A DNA stretch of 64,000 bases from Dromaius novaehollandiae (taxonomy: Eukaryota; Chordata; Aves; Casuariiformes; Dromaiidae): positions 147,267,017 through 147,331,016 of the forward strand of contig NC_088099.1 in the NCBI RefSeq assembly GCF_036370855.1. The letters run 5' to 3'. A program made the translations under genes and the position numbers. The notes beneath the pieces were generated by a model, which was not told the DNA's origin, ran no database searches, and worked only from the letters and a program-made list of their open reading frames with translations. Below are positions 49,401 to 63,398 of the stretch, one piece after another (within the stretch, counting starts at the first letter, position 1; every line of letters starts with the position of its first letter).

Positions 49401-52400
49401 AGTTATAATATAGTTACTGCTGAGAAAAGGCTGTGAAAGTATGTTCTCTGATACAAACTCTGTTTTAAATTTTTCTGTTATTTCTTTGTAGATTATTTAA
49501 TTTGCTTGCAAGTTTATATTTTACTGAGGAAAAAATGTGAAGAGAATTACAGAATACATAGAAGCTGATCATTTTTTTAAATAAAAAATGAAGTGCTTTT
49601 CAATGCAATGGCTATCCTCATTTCAAATGAAGTCTGCAATGATTAAATATTAAAATGATCGATGGTTTAAATTAATATAAAAACTTTTCAGGAGATTATT
49701 ACAAAGATTAACATTTTTAATGTTTTAATACTTCCATAGTTTATCAATCACAGGCCCAGTGAAACTGTTTTTAGTTACCTAGCTGATGATCTCATATATC
49801 ACTGCAATATTATGCACAACATAAACCTCACAGTGTTGTTGGTAGAAGAGATGAAGAAACACAATTTATGTTACAGCTCTTTAATAATCAGTTTTGGTGT
49901 TGAAATATTTTTTGACATACTGAATGAGCAAGTAGATTTTTTCTCCTCTGGAAAGGAGATGAAAAGGAAAGACAGCTTTGGGAATGAAATTAAGCTAAGT
50001 GTTGTTTGCAATTTAGAAAGGAACTGTGTTTCATGTAACGACAAACATAGGTGGTCACTGGTACTGTTACAGAAGAAGAAAAAGTGCTTGCATGTGTTTT
50101 TCCAAGTAGGACTTGCATTAATGCAGCTTTAATACCCCCAAATTGTCTGCGACAGCCTATGATTCCTGGTACATTTTTACTCTTTGTGAGAATTATGTTT
50201 GAAGGTCATGGGAAAATGTCATGGCACCCCAGGTGCTTTTGTATCAATAGTTGCACATAAGATACCCCTGTAATTCAGTGTATTGAGTAAACACTTACTC
50301 CAGACATTGTTAAAATGGACAGTGCTAATTCCTTTGTTTTCTGTTTCTTTAACTTTACTGCTAAAAAATGTTGAAAACCAGCATTAGTGTTTTCATGTTT
50401 GATTTTGCCTTTCTCACCATGTATTGCAATGATACATTGGAGCTTTATATTATTATTTATATACTTACTGCAGTGTATTCCAGGACTTTTTACAGTATTA
50501 GATACGGTATTTCATACATCAACAAAATATTCTTTCTTCGTGTGTTGTGATTGTTCTTGGCATCGTCCTTCATCCAGTATGTTTACCCTCAAAAACAACG
50601 CAGAGTTGGAGAGGCACAGTGTGATGAATTCAACAAATGTAAGCCCAGTAACAGGTGTGAGGAAGTATAGGAGGTATGGTCAGGAGAGGAAAGATAAAAT
50701 AGAAATCTGGAAATAGATGTTGAGCTGGCAAAATGAATAAATGAGGAAAGACTGTTCTGACAGCAGAAGCTTACAGCAGGGAAGGTGCTTATACCAAAAG
50801 GGCAGGTATTGGAGCGGGAAAGAGCAAAGGTTAGCCCTAGGTTAATGCTGAGCACGGTAGTGGGAAGTTAAAATCCAGAAGATAGGCTGGAGTATACCAT
50901 TTTTTACACAAGGCCAATTTGTTGTTGGTTACTAATACTGCTATTTCTATTCTTAAGTAAGGTAATGAAAGAATGATTAGGATACATTGCCTGTAGGTTG
51001 TTGCCTCTAGACAGTAAGCCAAATTTATCATCATGTACTCCCATTGAAATAAAATAAATGATGAAACAAAATAACCTTTTATGTTATCAACTATTATTTA
51101 TAGTGGGGAAACAGATTGAGTTAGAAATGTAGTAGATTTCAAAGTTTCAATTGTTTTCTCTCCGGCTGTGCTGTGTGGTGCAAGTAAAGAAAAGGTTAAG
51201 TTTACCCATGATAATTCCCTCTCACGTTTACATTATCAATCAGCCTTTGTAGCTTTTTGTGCTTTTATCTATTGTGTTTTCATTGTAATCTTTACATATG
51301 AAGTTCTCAATTCTACAAATTCTTATGCTCGAATTTATTCACCAATGGCTCTGACAGACGAGCTCGGGAAGACTTAGATGCTATGGCTTAAGATATCACC
51401 AGCTGTTTGCCTTCTCCCATCCCTCAGATCGTAGTCCATGCAGAAGAGCCAGCAACACCTGCACCTCAGGCACCGGATTTCACTCTCCTCACCTCAGCGC
51501 AAATTTGTCTTTTTTGGTGGCTCGAGCTGATGAGTGGGTCTATGGATAGGATTCCTGGGGACATACCTGTTCTGTTGTGCTGCCCTTTCTTCCAGGCCAG
51601 TAACCTCTAGCAGAGAGGTGATTGAACAGTTGGGGGCAGCAACATCTTAAAGCCTCTCAGTTCGATATCCACTGCTTACTTATGAGACTCCATTGTAATT
51701 TCAAATGAACATGCTTTTAAGTTTCTATTTTAAATTACCTGTGTTTTGCACCTGTTACTGTATTAAGTCAGGGCAGAGGGCCTTTCAATACTTGGATTTG
51801 CCATATCACCATATCTCTGTTTAAACTCTCACCTCAGCATTTGCTCTTAAAACTGATCATACCTAAAAGGTCTTGTTTATGCAACATAGATCTTTCTTTC
51901 CTGTGGTACTATACCATAGAAATTGTCTAGTAGGCAGTTTTAGTGTTGGATTCATTGTGTGTGGAGCTGATTAAGCTGCCTCCAATTAAGATTACATCAC
52001 TTATTTTATTGCAAGACCAGTTTCGTATTACTTATGTCTTTGCCAAAAGAAAAGAGTTACCCTGAAGTAGTGTTATTATTTGTTTTGTTTTTGTGTTGGC
52101 TGTCAAAGCAAAGTCCAATATTTGTATAGCCAACATTTAAACTTGATTAGGTCCTTGATTTACTGCTGCTTGATTAAAATGAATTTTAAAATTAGGACCG
52201 TACAGCAACAAGAAAATGGATAAAGAGCTGGCCTGTTGCCAGAACTCAGCAGTAGTGGCTGGGGGGCATTGTCAACGGTTTGCAGGGACTGACACCAGAA
52301 TTTGTGTTGAGTGGAATGCTTTTCACTGTTTTGATCGATAGCTTAGGAGTAAACATAAAACCAGTAGTGATAAGCAGTATGGATGGTACAGTGATTGCTG

Positions 52401-55400
52401 GACCAATGAAGGAAGGATGATGTATAAAGCATGGCTGGGATCATGGTAGCATGAGCCCATTTCACTGGTAAAATGCAGTTGTCTACACAAATCTTGTGTC
52501 TAGGAAGAAGAAATGATGGATATTCCTGCAGAGTGGAAGACTTCATTTTGGAAAGCTGTGGCCCGAGGAAGACTTGGGGCTTGTAAGGAGATTTCTGTAG
52601 CCAAAGATGCCTCTAATGTAGGGCAACATCAAAAAGGCTAGTACAGTCTTTGACTCTAAGTTAGTGTAGGAAGGAAAGGTAGGAGGGTAATTTAATAAGA
52701 CCACTACTGGGAAGTTGCATGTAGTTCTAATTTTTCTGAAAAACATCTACATTACTGCACCCATACTTTACTTCAGCAAAGTCTTTTAACTATCTGTCCC
52801 ACCTTGCTGCAGCTGAATACAGGCCCTCCAAGCTTACCTGTATAGTGTTGGGAGTCCTAGGCAAGGCTGTGCTGCACCCATGTGATTTTGTCATTTCTTT
52901 CCATTGCACAGGGTGTGAAAAGCGTTGCTTCTTTTCTGTTGTATGGACATATCCTGGAAAGCTTTTTGTAACAGGTTTTTTCAGCCTTAGACTTTGGTGT
53001 GATTGAATTTTAGTATGATTTTAATGGAACCACAAAGAACTACAACAGCTGAGGATTTGGGGGTTTTGTTTTTTTGTTTTTTTTTGTTTTTTTTCATCCT
53101 GAATTCATGAAGTAGTCAGACCAAGGATGGATGTTGCTTTCTTTGGAATTTTTTGACATATACTAGTTAATTTATGAATGACTCTTTCTGTAATTTGGAG
53201 AGAAAAGGTCAACAGAGCATTCTTAGACTGCTGTTTACCTTTTTATTGTGAAAGATAGGATAATTTTGAAAGTCTGGATTATTTCAATATCTTTCTGGGA
53301 ATACAAAGCAGCAGACTTAAACGCTATATAGGAAGAAGGTATTCTGGAAAAATGATTATTATAGAGACAAAACCTATTTAAAAAACTTCAAACTATTTTC
53401 ATTCTAAGTACACCAGTGGGGTTAAATAATATTAGTAACTTCTGTTAAAGTAGCAGATCATAATAATTTAAAACAAAAGGTCCCAGTGCACTTGCTAATA
53501 TCTTTTATGGCTTCAGTAAAATACATCTGAAATGATTTACAAAGCAAAGCTTCTGGGTGAATTCTTCCAGTTCTACATGGGAAGACAGCCTGTTTGTCTT
53601 CATGGTTGTTTATATATACCCATGGAAATTATGATCTAAATGTGGGTACAGTACTAAAACATAGCCATATATGCAGAGTAAAGAATTCAAAGCACTTGCA
53701 TTCTGTCATTTATTGCACACAAGTAATGTATATTGTATAGGGTCTGTTCAGTTCTGTATCGTGACCATAGAAGGACTCTATAGATTTTGTACTGTACCTT
53801 GAAGAGACTTTCAAGGGGAGGGACTGGTACTCACAAAGAAAAGATCAGTGCAGTGAGTATCTGACCAAACACTGTCAGTGCTGGAAACAGTGGAGAGCTA
53901 GAAGGTGTTTCCACGGCACTATGTTAGTATAGATTTTCGGTAACTCACCTTATTTAAAAAAAAAAGAAAAAAGTCTGTATGGAAACACAAGGAAGGCTGT
54001 AAAGCTGAGTATGCAAGATACACTATTTCAGAAATTAAAAGCAACTTAACCAAACTCTTTTTCAAAGTTGACCCAGCCCTCCTTAAACCTCCTAAGCTTG
54101 GTAGAAGTGAGCAGTTGTACTAGGAGGAGAATAGCCCTGCAGTTTCTTGTGATACTGGTGTTGAATCTATTTGCTTTAATGAAAGCCAGTCTGAACTTAT
54201 TTTAGTGGATGATCTAGCAGTTTTTGTTTGTTTGTTTTATATAGTCTGCAAGGCTATATATCCCCCTCCTTCCACTTAAAACTGCGGCAGTGCTGAAGCA
54301 CGTATTCTCCTTTGTGGCCAAGGGCATGTGCAAACCCTTACTGCTTAGAGATAGGCGCTCAGGAAATTAGAGTGAATGGAGTGGATTTTCATCTTCCATT
54401 TTATCTCAGGCTATGGTTTCTGAATAGATACTCACAGGCTGATAGCTGTTTATTAAATGCTGTTGCAAGGGCAAAGTCTCTCTTTCAGGAGTCTCAAAAC
54501 TGTTCCATTCCTAAGTAGTTTGAGGTGTAGAAATTTCTCATCAGAGGTATCTTTTAGACCAGGGAAGGCCAACCTTTCACGCAGCGGAACACAGGGTTTA
54601 AAAAAAATATAGTCTCCAAAAGCAGCAAGTAATAAAAAACTGCTCAATTTTGTATTTCACTGATATTTTTACAATAAATACAATTTCACATATAGTGCAT
54701 GACTTCAGACATCCAAATAAATACTTTTTTCAGTGTGTTAGTCTCAGCTGGTGCCATCCTTTTCTCTGGCGTTCTCCTGGACAGTGAACCCTGCAGTGAA
54801 ATGTCTTCTTCCTTGTGACACATATGCACACTGGTCAGGAGTACTGGGAATTGATGGTGACAACTCTCTACCCATCCTGTGGCTTTACAGGGAAAACTGT
54901 GAAAAGGAACCAATCAGACATTTTCAGAAATAGTCACATCAGGGACCTTCAAACGTTCACATAACTGCTATTTCAACTGAAATTCTGCTGTTTTGTGATT
55001 TTATTTATTTATTTTTTTTTTGCTGCCTTTGCATCATGGTCTTTTCTTCCTGACTGCACTGCACACTTGTCTCCTCTGCCTTAAAATGAGGCAAGTAAAC
55101 AGTTTGCTACATTTTCTGCTCTCTACCAAAGCATATTTCTGTCATTTGACTGTTCCTGCATATGAAAGTTTCAGACTGATTACAATATATTCCTTCAATT
55201 TTTGTACAAGTTTAGGATTTTTGATAGACAGCAATGATTTTATATTCACTTTTTGCCCAAATGCAATGTACAGCTCTTCAAGAAGTTGCATCATGTACAC
55301 TATTATTTTATTCTTTGTCCTGAAAATTATTGCCTTTTACGAGCTCTCTAGCTAGATTTCAAGAGAACCAAGTTGTGAGCAATTTAGATATAATCTGCAG

Positions 55401-58174
55401 AGAGTGTGCTTGGCCTGTTGTTCTGAGCTATTGTTTTGAGGTACTTTGGAAACTACTGAACCAATGCTATTTAAGCCGTATTAAACTCTTCACCCAATTA
55501 TGGCCTAATCCTTCAAAACCAATGGAGTAGGACTTGTTTTTGAAAATGCTGCTGCTAACATCTATGGGTCTGTTCACTAAGCCTGACTGTTTTGCTCATT
55601 ATTAAGTGCTATAGGGCTGAACTTTACATTTGATATGTTACTACTGAATCCTGTAGATTTATCTACTGTTTTTTTGCTGAAGACAACTTTAAAAGAAAAA
55701 ATACAAAAATGATGTATTGCATTAAGTCTAAGAAAATACATGTCAGTTTTACCTTCTGATCTCTATGAGGAAGATTAACAGGTTATTCTGTCTTTTATCA
55801 GTTACTGAAAAGTAGAAAAAAACCCCACCAAATTAAAACTCTTTACACCTAATGTTTCTTTTGCCTGGTTACTAGAATAGATTCTTTTAAGCTGAGTTGC
55901 TTTCCTGAATGCCTAATACAGCATGTGAGACAACAAAAGGGGCATAAAACTATTTTTCTTCATTCACAGATCAGTCTATTTAATACTTATTGAGCGGCAG
56001 TAGTTTCAGGGAAAGGAAAAAAAGCCATTCATTCTGAACATTGGATGGAAAGATTACCTTTTAAGTCCTTTCGAATACCAGGTTTTGTAATGGAACTAAT
56101 AATTCAGTTTTGCTGAAGTGTTACAATTATGGCTACGTGTACTGAAATGTTATTCGCTGCTGTCATTCGTAGTCTGCTTTCGGCTTTTGCATGCTTGTTT
56201 GAGGTAACAAGTGAGACAATCATTAGACGATGAGATAAGTGTGGTGACCAATTTTATCATTTATTATGACTTGAAGTCTGGCGTGATGGGACATTGTATG
56301 ATACTCCAGTGAAATATATGACAGAAGGACACATTTGTCTGTCTTCCAGCTTTTTAACTGTGTGGCTGACTTGTTGCTATTTTCTCTTGTTCTGGTTTCC
56401 AGTTATTGGGCTGGTTGTCAGGCAGGAATGGGCGATATGCTGAGAGCTGTATTTCTGCTTCCACAGTGGACAAAATTCAATGCAAATGGATGTAAAATAG
56501 ATGGGACATCAATAATAGAATTAATGGGAAAAAATAAGCAGAAATGTAGTCTAATACACTTTATAAAATCATTTTTGAAAAACGGGGTAAGAGGAAAAAT
56601 TCAAGCAGCTTCAAAATACGTTGTTTTGATAAATTCCTTTAAGGGAACTGTTTACATTTTCAATTTTGAAGCCATTCCGAAATTTCTTGTTTTTTATGGC
56701 ATAAAATAATGCAAATCAAACAAAAAAAGGCAAAGAATAAACAAAATATCAGCTGAATATGGATTTATTTATTGTTTCAGAATTTTTCTTTGCAAAAAAC
56801 TTTAAAAAGTTACAAGTTTTATTCCTACTTAGAGTCATATGATGGATTTCAGTCTTTCAGTCTTACAATGAAACAGACATTCTGTCCTCTGGATGGCTGT
56901 GAGCTATAGTTTAAGATGGATATGCTAAAGGGATGTATAATTATTCCCAAAACATTTCTTCTTATTTCAGGAAGTTATGAAAATAAGCCTAAGCTTAAAA
57001 GCCACAAGTGATGAATTAATATGTGTATATAGTTAAAGCACCCCGATTTGTGGCAAACTCTGACTTGTGACAATCCCAGGAAAAGACTAACATCCAGAAA
57101 AAATCAAATTTTTGGTACATCCCCAAACTAGAGAAAGTGAGACTAGAGGCTTTATTTTCTGGTTTAAAGAAGAGAAAAATAAATTGCTCTTCCCCCTACT
57201 TTAACACCTGGCAGAGCAAAACAAAGTTTCTGAAGTCTTGAAGTAGGATCCCAGTAAAACGACCTGGTGCTCTATTAAATTCAAGAATTATAAGTTCATA
57301 ACATCTTAGAAGAGAAATGCTTAGACAGACTTAGCTGATTTTGAAATTTAAGGTCTATGACCTCTAGTTTTATACCACTTACTTAAATTACTACCTACTT
57401 CATCAAAGGAAGTGAATACTGAAGGTATGTGTGTAGAGGATCAAAGAGAGAATAAAACTGCCTATATTTAAGTGTAGTGTGAAATGTTTGCTGCTGTACT
57501 TCGGTTACTGAGGTAGGACAAATGACTGGTTCTGGTTTTTCCTCTTGATTCAAGGAACTTTCAGCTTGTGAGCTAGAAAATGCATGCTTTCTTTGCTTAT
57601 GTTGTGTAAGGGTGAGAAAGGCTTTATTCTCCTTATTTACCCTCAAATTACAAACATCATTGTACACTTCCTGCATTTACTCCTGTATGTATAGGTAGAG
57701 TTCATCCTTTTAGAGAGGGTGAATTTGCATTGGGCGATCAGGGTGGGTAGGTACCCTTTCTGGTCAGATCGCACTCTTTTTACCTTCGATTTCTATCGTA
57801 TTCAAGGAGAAGTTTAAATATATGATGTTATTTTGAATAATGTTAGTCTGAAATACTTTCTTGTCATTTATCATGTAATTTTCCCTTTAGCAGACAATAC
57901 ACCTTCCTCTGAGAAATACTACATTTTGAACTGTCTGGCCTGGTGGACTTGAGCCATATGTATGCTTTTTTTCCTTCATGAACTTATTCAAGCATATTTT
58001 ATTTACACACTGATTTTACCATATATTCTTACGAAAGAATTTATATGTTCATCTCTGAAAGTTCATAATTTTAAATTTGTTCAGATAAAGATCTGTCTTC
58101 ATATTAAGATACATATATGTTTTACAGATGATATAGCTCTACTCAGTTTTGAAGTGGGCAGGGAATTTGGTTCT

Positions 58175-58204
58175 GAAGACAAATAACAAATCCTAATAAT
58201 GAAA
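58175..58204 (+). repeat. 30-bp perfect direct repeat, copy 1
   Basis: Begins GAAGACAAATAAC and ends CTAATAATGAAA. It is identical over 30 bases to 60405-60434, and flanking bases differ on both sides (T versus G before, A versus T after). The two copies are 2230 bases apart. The sequence is not low-complexity enough to expect this by chance. Confidence 0.85.
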
Positions 58205-59315
58205 AATAAATATAAGGCATATAAAATCTCTACAGATAGGAATATTCTTCTGCAAAAGGCCGTGATCTTTATTATTTACTATACAGATATCTCCTGTATA
58301 AGTAACGTTTTTAGAAGTGAGTTTTGGCCAAGTACATTCTGGACCTGGCTCTACTTCCTGTGTAAGCTGTGACAAACCATTCTTAACTGGGAATGGAAGG
58401 AACCTTTGACTTTTTTAATAGCCTCTTTTTGCTTACAATTCCAAATTTACTTCAGTATGAAATCTTTTAAAAAGTCTTCCTCGGGGATTGCAATCCTTAG
58501 AATCTTCCCTTTCTTTCTCTCTTTCATGAATAAAACTAACCACGATCTTTTGAAGTCTTATCTTAAGGTATTCAAATGCATCTTACATATAGCAAAAGCA
58601 AGTGAACTGTTTTTGCTGAAGGAGAAGGAGCAAATATTTAGGCCTAATTGAGCCTGCCTATTTTATGTACCTCCAGGAGGTTAAGGAGCATAGTCTCCTG
58701 AATGCAAAATTTCCAGAGGTGATTTGGATTCCTCATTCTCTGAGATAATTTCCAGAGGAGTGATGAGGACTACTTTTTAATAGGAACTTAAGAATATGAC
58801 ATGGTTGGGTCAGCCAGCGAATGCATGAACAGGTGGTTTTTTTGATGTTTTATTTAATTTAGTTATTTTGATTTTTGTTTTTTTAAGTAGCAGTAAAGGT
58901 TTGTACATTCTTCATCCTAGAAGTATGACTAAGGTATTATTATGGTGTTCCCTCAGCTGCATTATTCTTGCAGTTGGGGCTATTGTTTACTTTCACTACT
59001 TTTTTTCAATTTCTTCCTTACTATTTCAGCAGTACACAAAAAAGCCAATTAAAATAATCAAGAGCGATAATTTCCAAAATAGACGCATGCAGGCAGCTTC
59101 CCACTTTAAATGCTGTGCTACAAGTTCTTTGGGATAACTTGATGTTCACAGAGAATCTAATATGGTCCTTGGATTTTACCAAAGAGGATAAAGGCTATTT
59201 TTGTCTCTGGTAATTTGTAATATTGTTAATTATTAATCATTTATTATTAATTAATTATATTAAACATTATATTAATACCCATTATTTCTTAACCTACTGA
59301 CTATGAGATTGACTG

Positions 59316-59368
59316 GTAAAAGACCCACTCTTTCACTGACATCAGTAGGCTTTGAATCAGGTTCAAAA
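59316..59368. repeat. Half of a palindromic amniote repeat
   Basis: AAAAGACCCACTCTTTCACTG, then ACATCAGTAGGCTTTGAATCAGG, matches the right arm 'TTGACTTCAATGGGCTTTGGATCAGGCCC' of the element complete at 42759. Confidence 0.55.
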
Positions 59369-60404
59369 TTAATTGGCTTATGGGTTGAAATTATTAATGT
59401 GCATTGCAGCCACAAAAAAAAGAGAGGGATTTTAAAGTTTTATATCCATTTATAATATTTATAAAACATAAGGTACTTGTACATATACACAGATATCACT
59501 ATGTATTCGTCCTCATTTATTTATAAACTTTTTTGATTACAATTGAAGATTTGACCCAGTAATTTTACATTCTATGCTGGTTCTTTGCTATCATGAAATC
59601 TTAATTTCTTTTCTCCCGGCTGACTAGCCACATTTCAACTGCAGAAATAATCATTTCATTGATTATTTTTATCACTCTAAGATGCCCTGTATTAATATTC
59701 AGGCAGCTTATTGTTGAAGAATAAAAGCATTGGAGACTGTCAGATATCATCACTGCTAAGAAAGTTTGCACATAGGCACATCATCCTGTGTTCAGTGGTA
59801 CACACTTTAGACTTCATTACTTCATTAATAATTTATATTGTGCCGTAAATGCACAAATGTATGTTTATGTACAAATGTACAGCCTTTGTGCTATATAGTT
59901 CCTGTACTTATTTCTAACACTGTTTTTGAAGTTATTCACAGTATTTTTCTATTTCATTAAAATAACTGCTTTAAAAATTCTGTGATTGATGGAAGCTGTA
60001 TGTATTCCAAGAATAGTCAGTTGAGATTTAAAACAAACACTCTTGTGATCAGATCTTGAATAGACATTCAGACCTGTTTTATAACTCAAAAAATGCTATT
60101 AACAGTAGGAGGTGATAATAGGCAATTTATCACGTGTATTAATTATTATCAGTCACTGCTTCAGAATAAAACAGGAGGAAGGGAAAAAAAACCATGTATT
60201 CTTCTGAGGGTGTATACCTTCAAGGGTGAATTCTAGAGGGGAAGAGAAAGAGGGTAAATAAACAATTAAGGGAACAATAAAAATGAAGAAATCCTTTGAC
60301 CTTGTAATATCTCTGAAAAATAGCAATAAACAAGCAAAAAATCATTCAAGTGAGTCTTGCTTCATTTTCTTAAAATCAGATTTTGTAGAAGGTTGGAAGG
60401 TGAG

Positions 60405-60434
60405 GAAGACAAATAACAAATCCTAATAATGAAA
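60405..60434 (+). repeat. 30-bp perfect direct repeat, copy 2
   Basis: Second copy of the 30-bp unit at 58175-58204, in the same orientation. No longer similarity surrounds the two copies by eye, so this is not simply two members of a long repeat family. Confidence 0.85.
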
Positions 60435-60629
60435 TGAATGTTGCCTTCAAATGACCTGAAATTACTCTTAAAGTATTTTTAATAGCATGTAAAAAGAGCA
60501 GTGACAAGCTGCTTTACGTGGTTTTAGATGGTTATATAGCCATTAATATCACAGGGACCTGAAGACCGTTCAGAGTATATTTAACACATTATGCTGCATA
60601 TTACTTGTGGTCTATAAAGAAACAGAGAA

Positions 60630-60668
60630 AAGGCCAAATCCTGCACTCGCTGACATCAGGGGGAGCAT
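60630..60668. repeat. Fragment of amniote palindromic MITE-like repeat
   Basis: AGGCCAAATCCTGCACTCG followed by CTGACATCAGGGGGAG fits the recurring pattern 'GGCCAAATCCTGC...TTGACTTCAATGGGAG' found in several places in this window. Only part of the unit is kept. Confidence 0.5.
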
Positions 60669-60879
60669 AGCTGTCAAAGACAGCTGAAAAAGACTGAGTG
60701 CATATTTCTCTCCTTAAAGTTAAAATGGATGATTATTGCAGGATGACCACTGACTATTTTAAATAGGGCAGTGGCAGTTTTCCCTTCAAATTGTGCCATG
60801 AGTCATAAAGGATCCAGGCTTTTCCTTTACGGAAATCTGATCGGAAAGTTACATTTGAAACCATTCCTACAGCAAGATT

Positions 60880-61243
60880 CATAAATAATAAATATTATCT
60901 CTTATTAATCCATATTTTAGTTTAACTCTGGCTCACTGCAAGTTACTTCCTCGGGGAATGCAGGATTCTTTACAAGAGAAGGTGATGAGCCACCGTCCCC
61001 GAGGAATTAAATTGTGAAAACAATCTTGGTTTCGTACATGCTAATATAGATCTGTTATTCCCTTTCCACATCTATCACAACACATTTTAAATTGTGGCTG
61101 ATCTTTTATGCAAATAGCTGTCTTATTAGACATTGCGGCTGTATGTGCTAATGTCTCCACGGGCTTCCCGGGAGTTTGCTATCTAGCCATCAAAGCGGTC
61201 GGGATGAATGGTGATTACTGCTGGCTTTGGAGAACAAAGGCAA
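60880..61243. promoter_or_regulatory. Candidate conserved intronic element
   Basis: Sequence of mixed composition with recognisable factor motifs: a perfect 11-bp inverted repeat (60947-60957 and 60996-61006), an octamer ATGCAAAT at 61108-61115, and an inverted CTTTGG/CAAAGG pair at 61225-61240 whose right half, GAACAAAGG, is SOX-like. It directly precedes a CpG-dense patch. This combination looks like an enhancer or an alternative intronic promoter, but conservation was not tested. Confidence 0.4.
60947..61006. repeat. Perfect 11-bp inverted repeat
   Basis: The arms are TTCCTCGGGGA (60947-60957) and TCCCCGAGGAA (60996-61006), exact reverse complements separated by 38 bases. They could form a stem or act as paired binding sites for one factor. 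Confidence 0.8.
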
Positions 61244-61335
61244 GCGGCAGCGTTGCGGAGGTTCTAGGTGCCGGAGTCCGCGACCCCCCGCACGCGCGGG
61301 CCGACAGCGGGGGCGCTGGGGCCAACGCTGGCGTT
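61244..61335. promoter_or_regulatory. Small intronic CpG-dense patch
   Basis: About 15 CpG dinucleotides fall within roughly 90 bases, including CACGCGCGGG, inside otherwise CpG-poor DNA. It is too short to meet formal CpG-island length criteria. CpG retention at this density suggests an unmethylated regulatory site or an alternative first exon. No coding function is implied by the short open frame across it. Confidence 0.5.
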
Positions 61336-63398
61336 AGATAATGGGGAATAAGCCTCGTCTGCCTTCTCTTCTGGTGTTTTATTGGCACTCCTAAAACTGC
61401 AAACGTCTTTCACAGCTGACATTTTGTTACCAAACATTAGTAGGCTAGTGAAATTGCAAAAGGCAAGTCAAAACAGTTGCTAATGGTGGCATAAAATAAG
61501 CCAAGAACTAGTTTTGCAGTGTAAAATGTGTGTTATCTCCTCAACTAGCTGAAAGTTGAAATTTTGTATTTGTTTTCCAGTGTTGTTGCTGTGATGTGAA
61601 CATTATGTGAGAAATACGACTCAGTCAACAGCATAGCAGGAGAAAAGCCCAGTGGATTTCAGCTTACCACCTGTGTGTTCAAGACAAAATATGAGTGTTC
61701 TTTGAATTAAACCAAAATAAGGCATGGAAGCATTATAATGCTGTAGCTGAGGATTCTGTTCACGTTAAAAATAGTAGTAGTCTTTGAATACTTTTAAGAA
61801 TTTTGCCAGGTCGTAGCCACCAAAGTTCATTTTAAATCCTGTGACCCACACATTAAGTTATGGAGTGCGATTCTACTTCTGTTGTCCTGTTTTTTTCACG
61901 TGACATTTACATTTCGATAATTCTCACAGGATAGATGAATACAAAGAAAAATAAATGTGTGAATCACTGATGGGATCATTCCTGCAGCTGTGCTTCGAAC
62001 CTCAGTTGAAGTTATGAATGAACTGATCTTGGCTATTTAAGGTTGTAACATAGGCAGTAGCCCAGACTGCGCAGAGATTTGGCGTGCTTTTTAGCACGTG
62101 GTTTGGCATCACAGTGCCTTCGAGGGCTGAGCTTCCCAAACAGTGTGCCTGGTGAAGCTCATGTTAACTGCAAAGTTAACATTCACTGCAAAGGCCACGT
62201 GTGCACAGCCTGCGGACAGTCAGTGGCTACCCACGGTGGTTCAAAGTCACCCTTGGCATCTGACTTGCCAAAGCCTATTGGGAAAAAGCAAGTATTTACT
62301 GTTGTACATCTGTTGACTAACAGTTGAACTCAGTAAAGTGGATCCGTGCTTCTGGGAAATGCCAGGCCTCTGGTGGCTAATGGGATGCTTGTGTCATACA
62401 GATGGTCGGGCTTATCAGCACTATGAGAAGTGATGTGTTCAGCCCAGCTGAAAAGGCTGAAAACCATTGTTTTGAGCAACAAGGTGGCTGTTCAACTATA
62501 AAAGCCAGGTGTTTTTTGACTCTGGTAAAAAAGAGTGAAATGAGCATGTTTCTATAACCTTACTGTACCTCTGGAGCCACGAGCAGCAGCCCCGTGAGGG
62601 GATGCCCAGCAGGTGGACAGCAGCTTCTGCACGGTGGGTGGGTGGAGGTTTGCTAGAGCACTGCTCAGAGGGTGCTTGTTCACCAACGAGTTACAGGGAT
62701 AGTGTATGGGGCACCAACATAGTAAAAAGAGCATCTTCGGAGGAGTATGGTATCTGAGCAGAAGAGAGTACCAGGTAGCTAAAACCCAGCACTCCATATG
62801 AAGGGACGGTGGAGCCCCAGCTCTCCCCTTCTTCTTCTACTGTCTCTTCATTTGCAGATCTCTAGAGCCCAGGGTGGGAAAGCAGGAGAACATAGGGTGT
62901 TTTGCTCACGGGGCAGAGGTGCCAGGAAGGCAGTCCTGGTGCCGGTGGCTTCCCCGAGCAGATTTGGCTTGCAGAGCACGCACGCTGCCTCCTGCTAGCT
63001 CAGGTTCTTGGGCATAGTATGAATGTGTTTGCCAGCAATAGAAGATGCTCACAATACTCCATTCGTGCTCTGGTTTACTAAGGAAAAAAATTATATTAAA
63101 ATGAAATTCAATGGTATCAAGTGCTGAATTACAGTAGAATCAGTTTAAATTCTTATGCTTTTTAAAATTCAAACTAACAGGCATTCTGTAATGTTAATAA
63201 ACCATGTAATGGGGAAAAAGGTACTTTTAGAATTCATCTAGTAGTCTTCGTAATAGTGATGATTAACTTTAGTATGTCGTTGTATTCTGGGTAGGCTTAT
63301 GTCTTGATGCATAATCTTGTAAATGTTGCTTGTTACAGTTTTTTATGTTGTACATGGAAGTCATTGGTTTCTTTAGGTAACTTATTTAGGAATAATGC
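61336..63398 (+). other. Presumed TRIQK intron, right part
   Basis: No exon recognised. A short HpaI-type pair GTTAAC/GTTAAC lies at 62163-62180, resembling an HNF1-like arrangement. A moderately GC-rich interval lies at 62570-63000, without CpG-island density. Confidence 0.5.

Larger units (their letters stand above)
46621..60879 (+). other. Presumed 5' intron(s) of TRIQK, left part
   Basis: Mostly AT-rich sequence without recognisable coding exons. A (GT)n run lies near 46915-46926, T-runs near 47989 and 48498, a T/G-rich run at 53061-53094, and an AT-rich low-complexity tract at 59218-59290. A GA-rich interval at 50595-50870 and the 54555-54600 stretch look like old dispersed repeats, but I cannot name a family. 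Small non-coding 5' exons could be hidden here; splice sites alone do not identify them. Confidence 0.5.
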
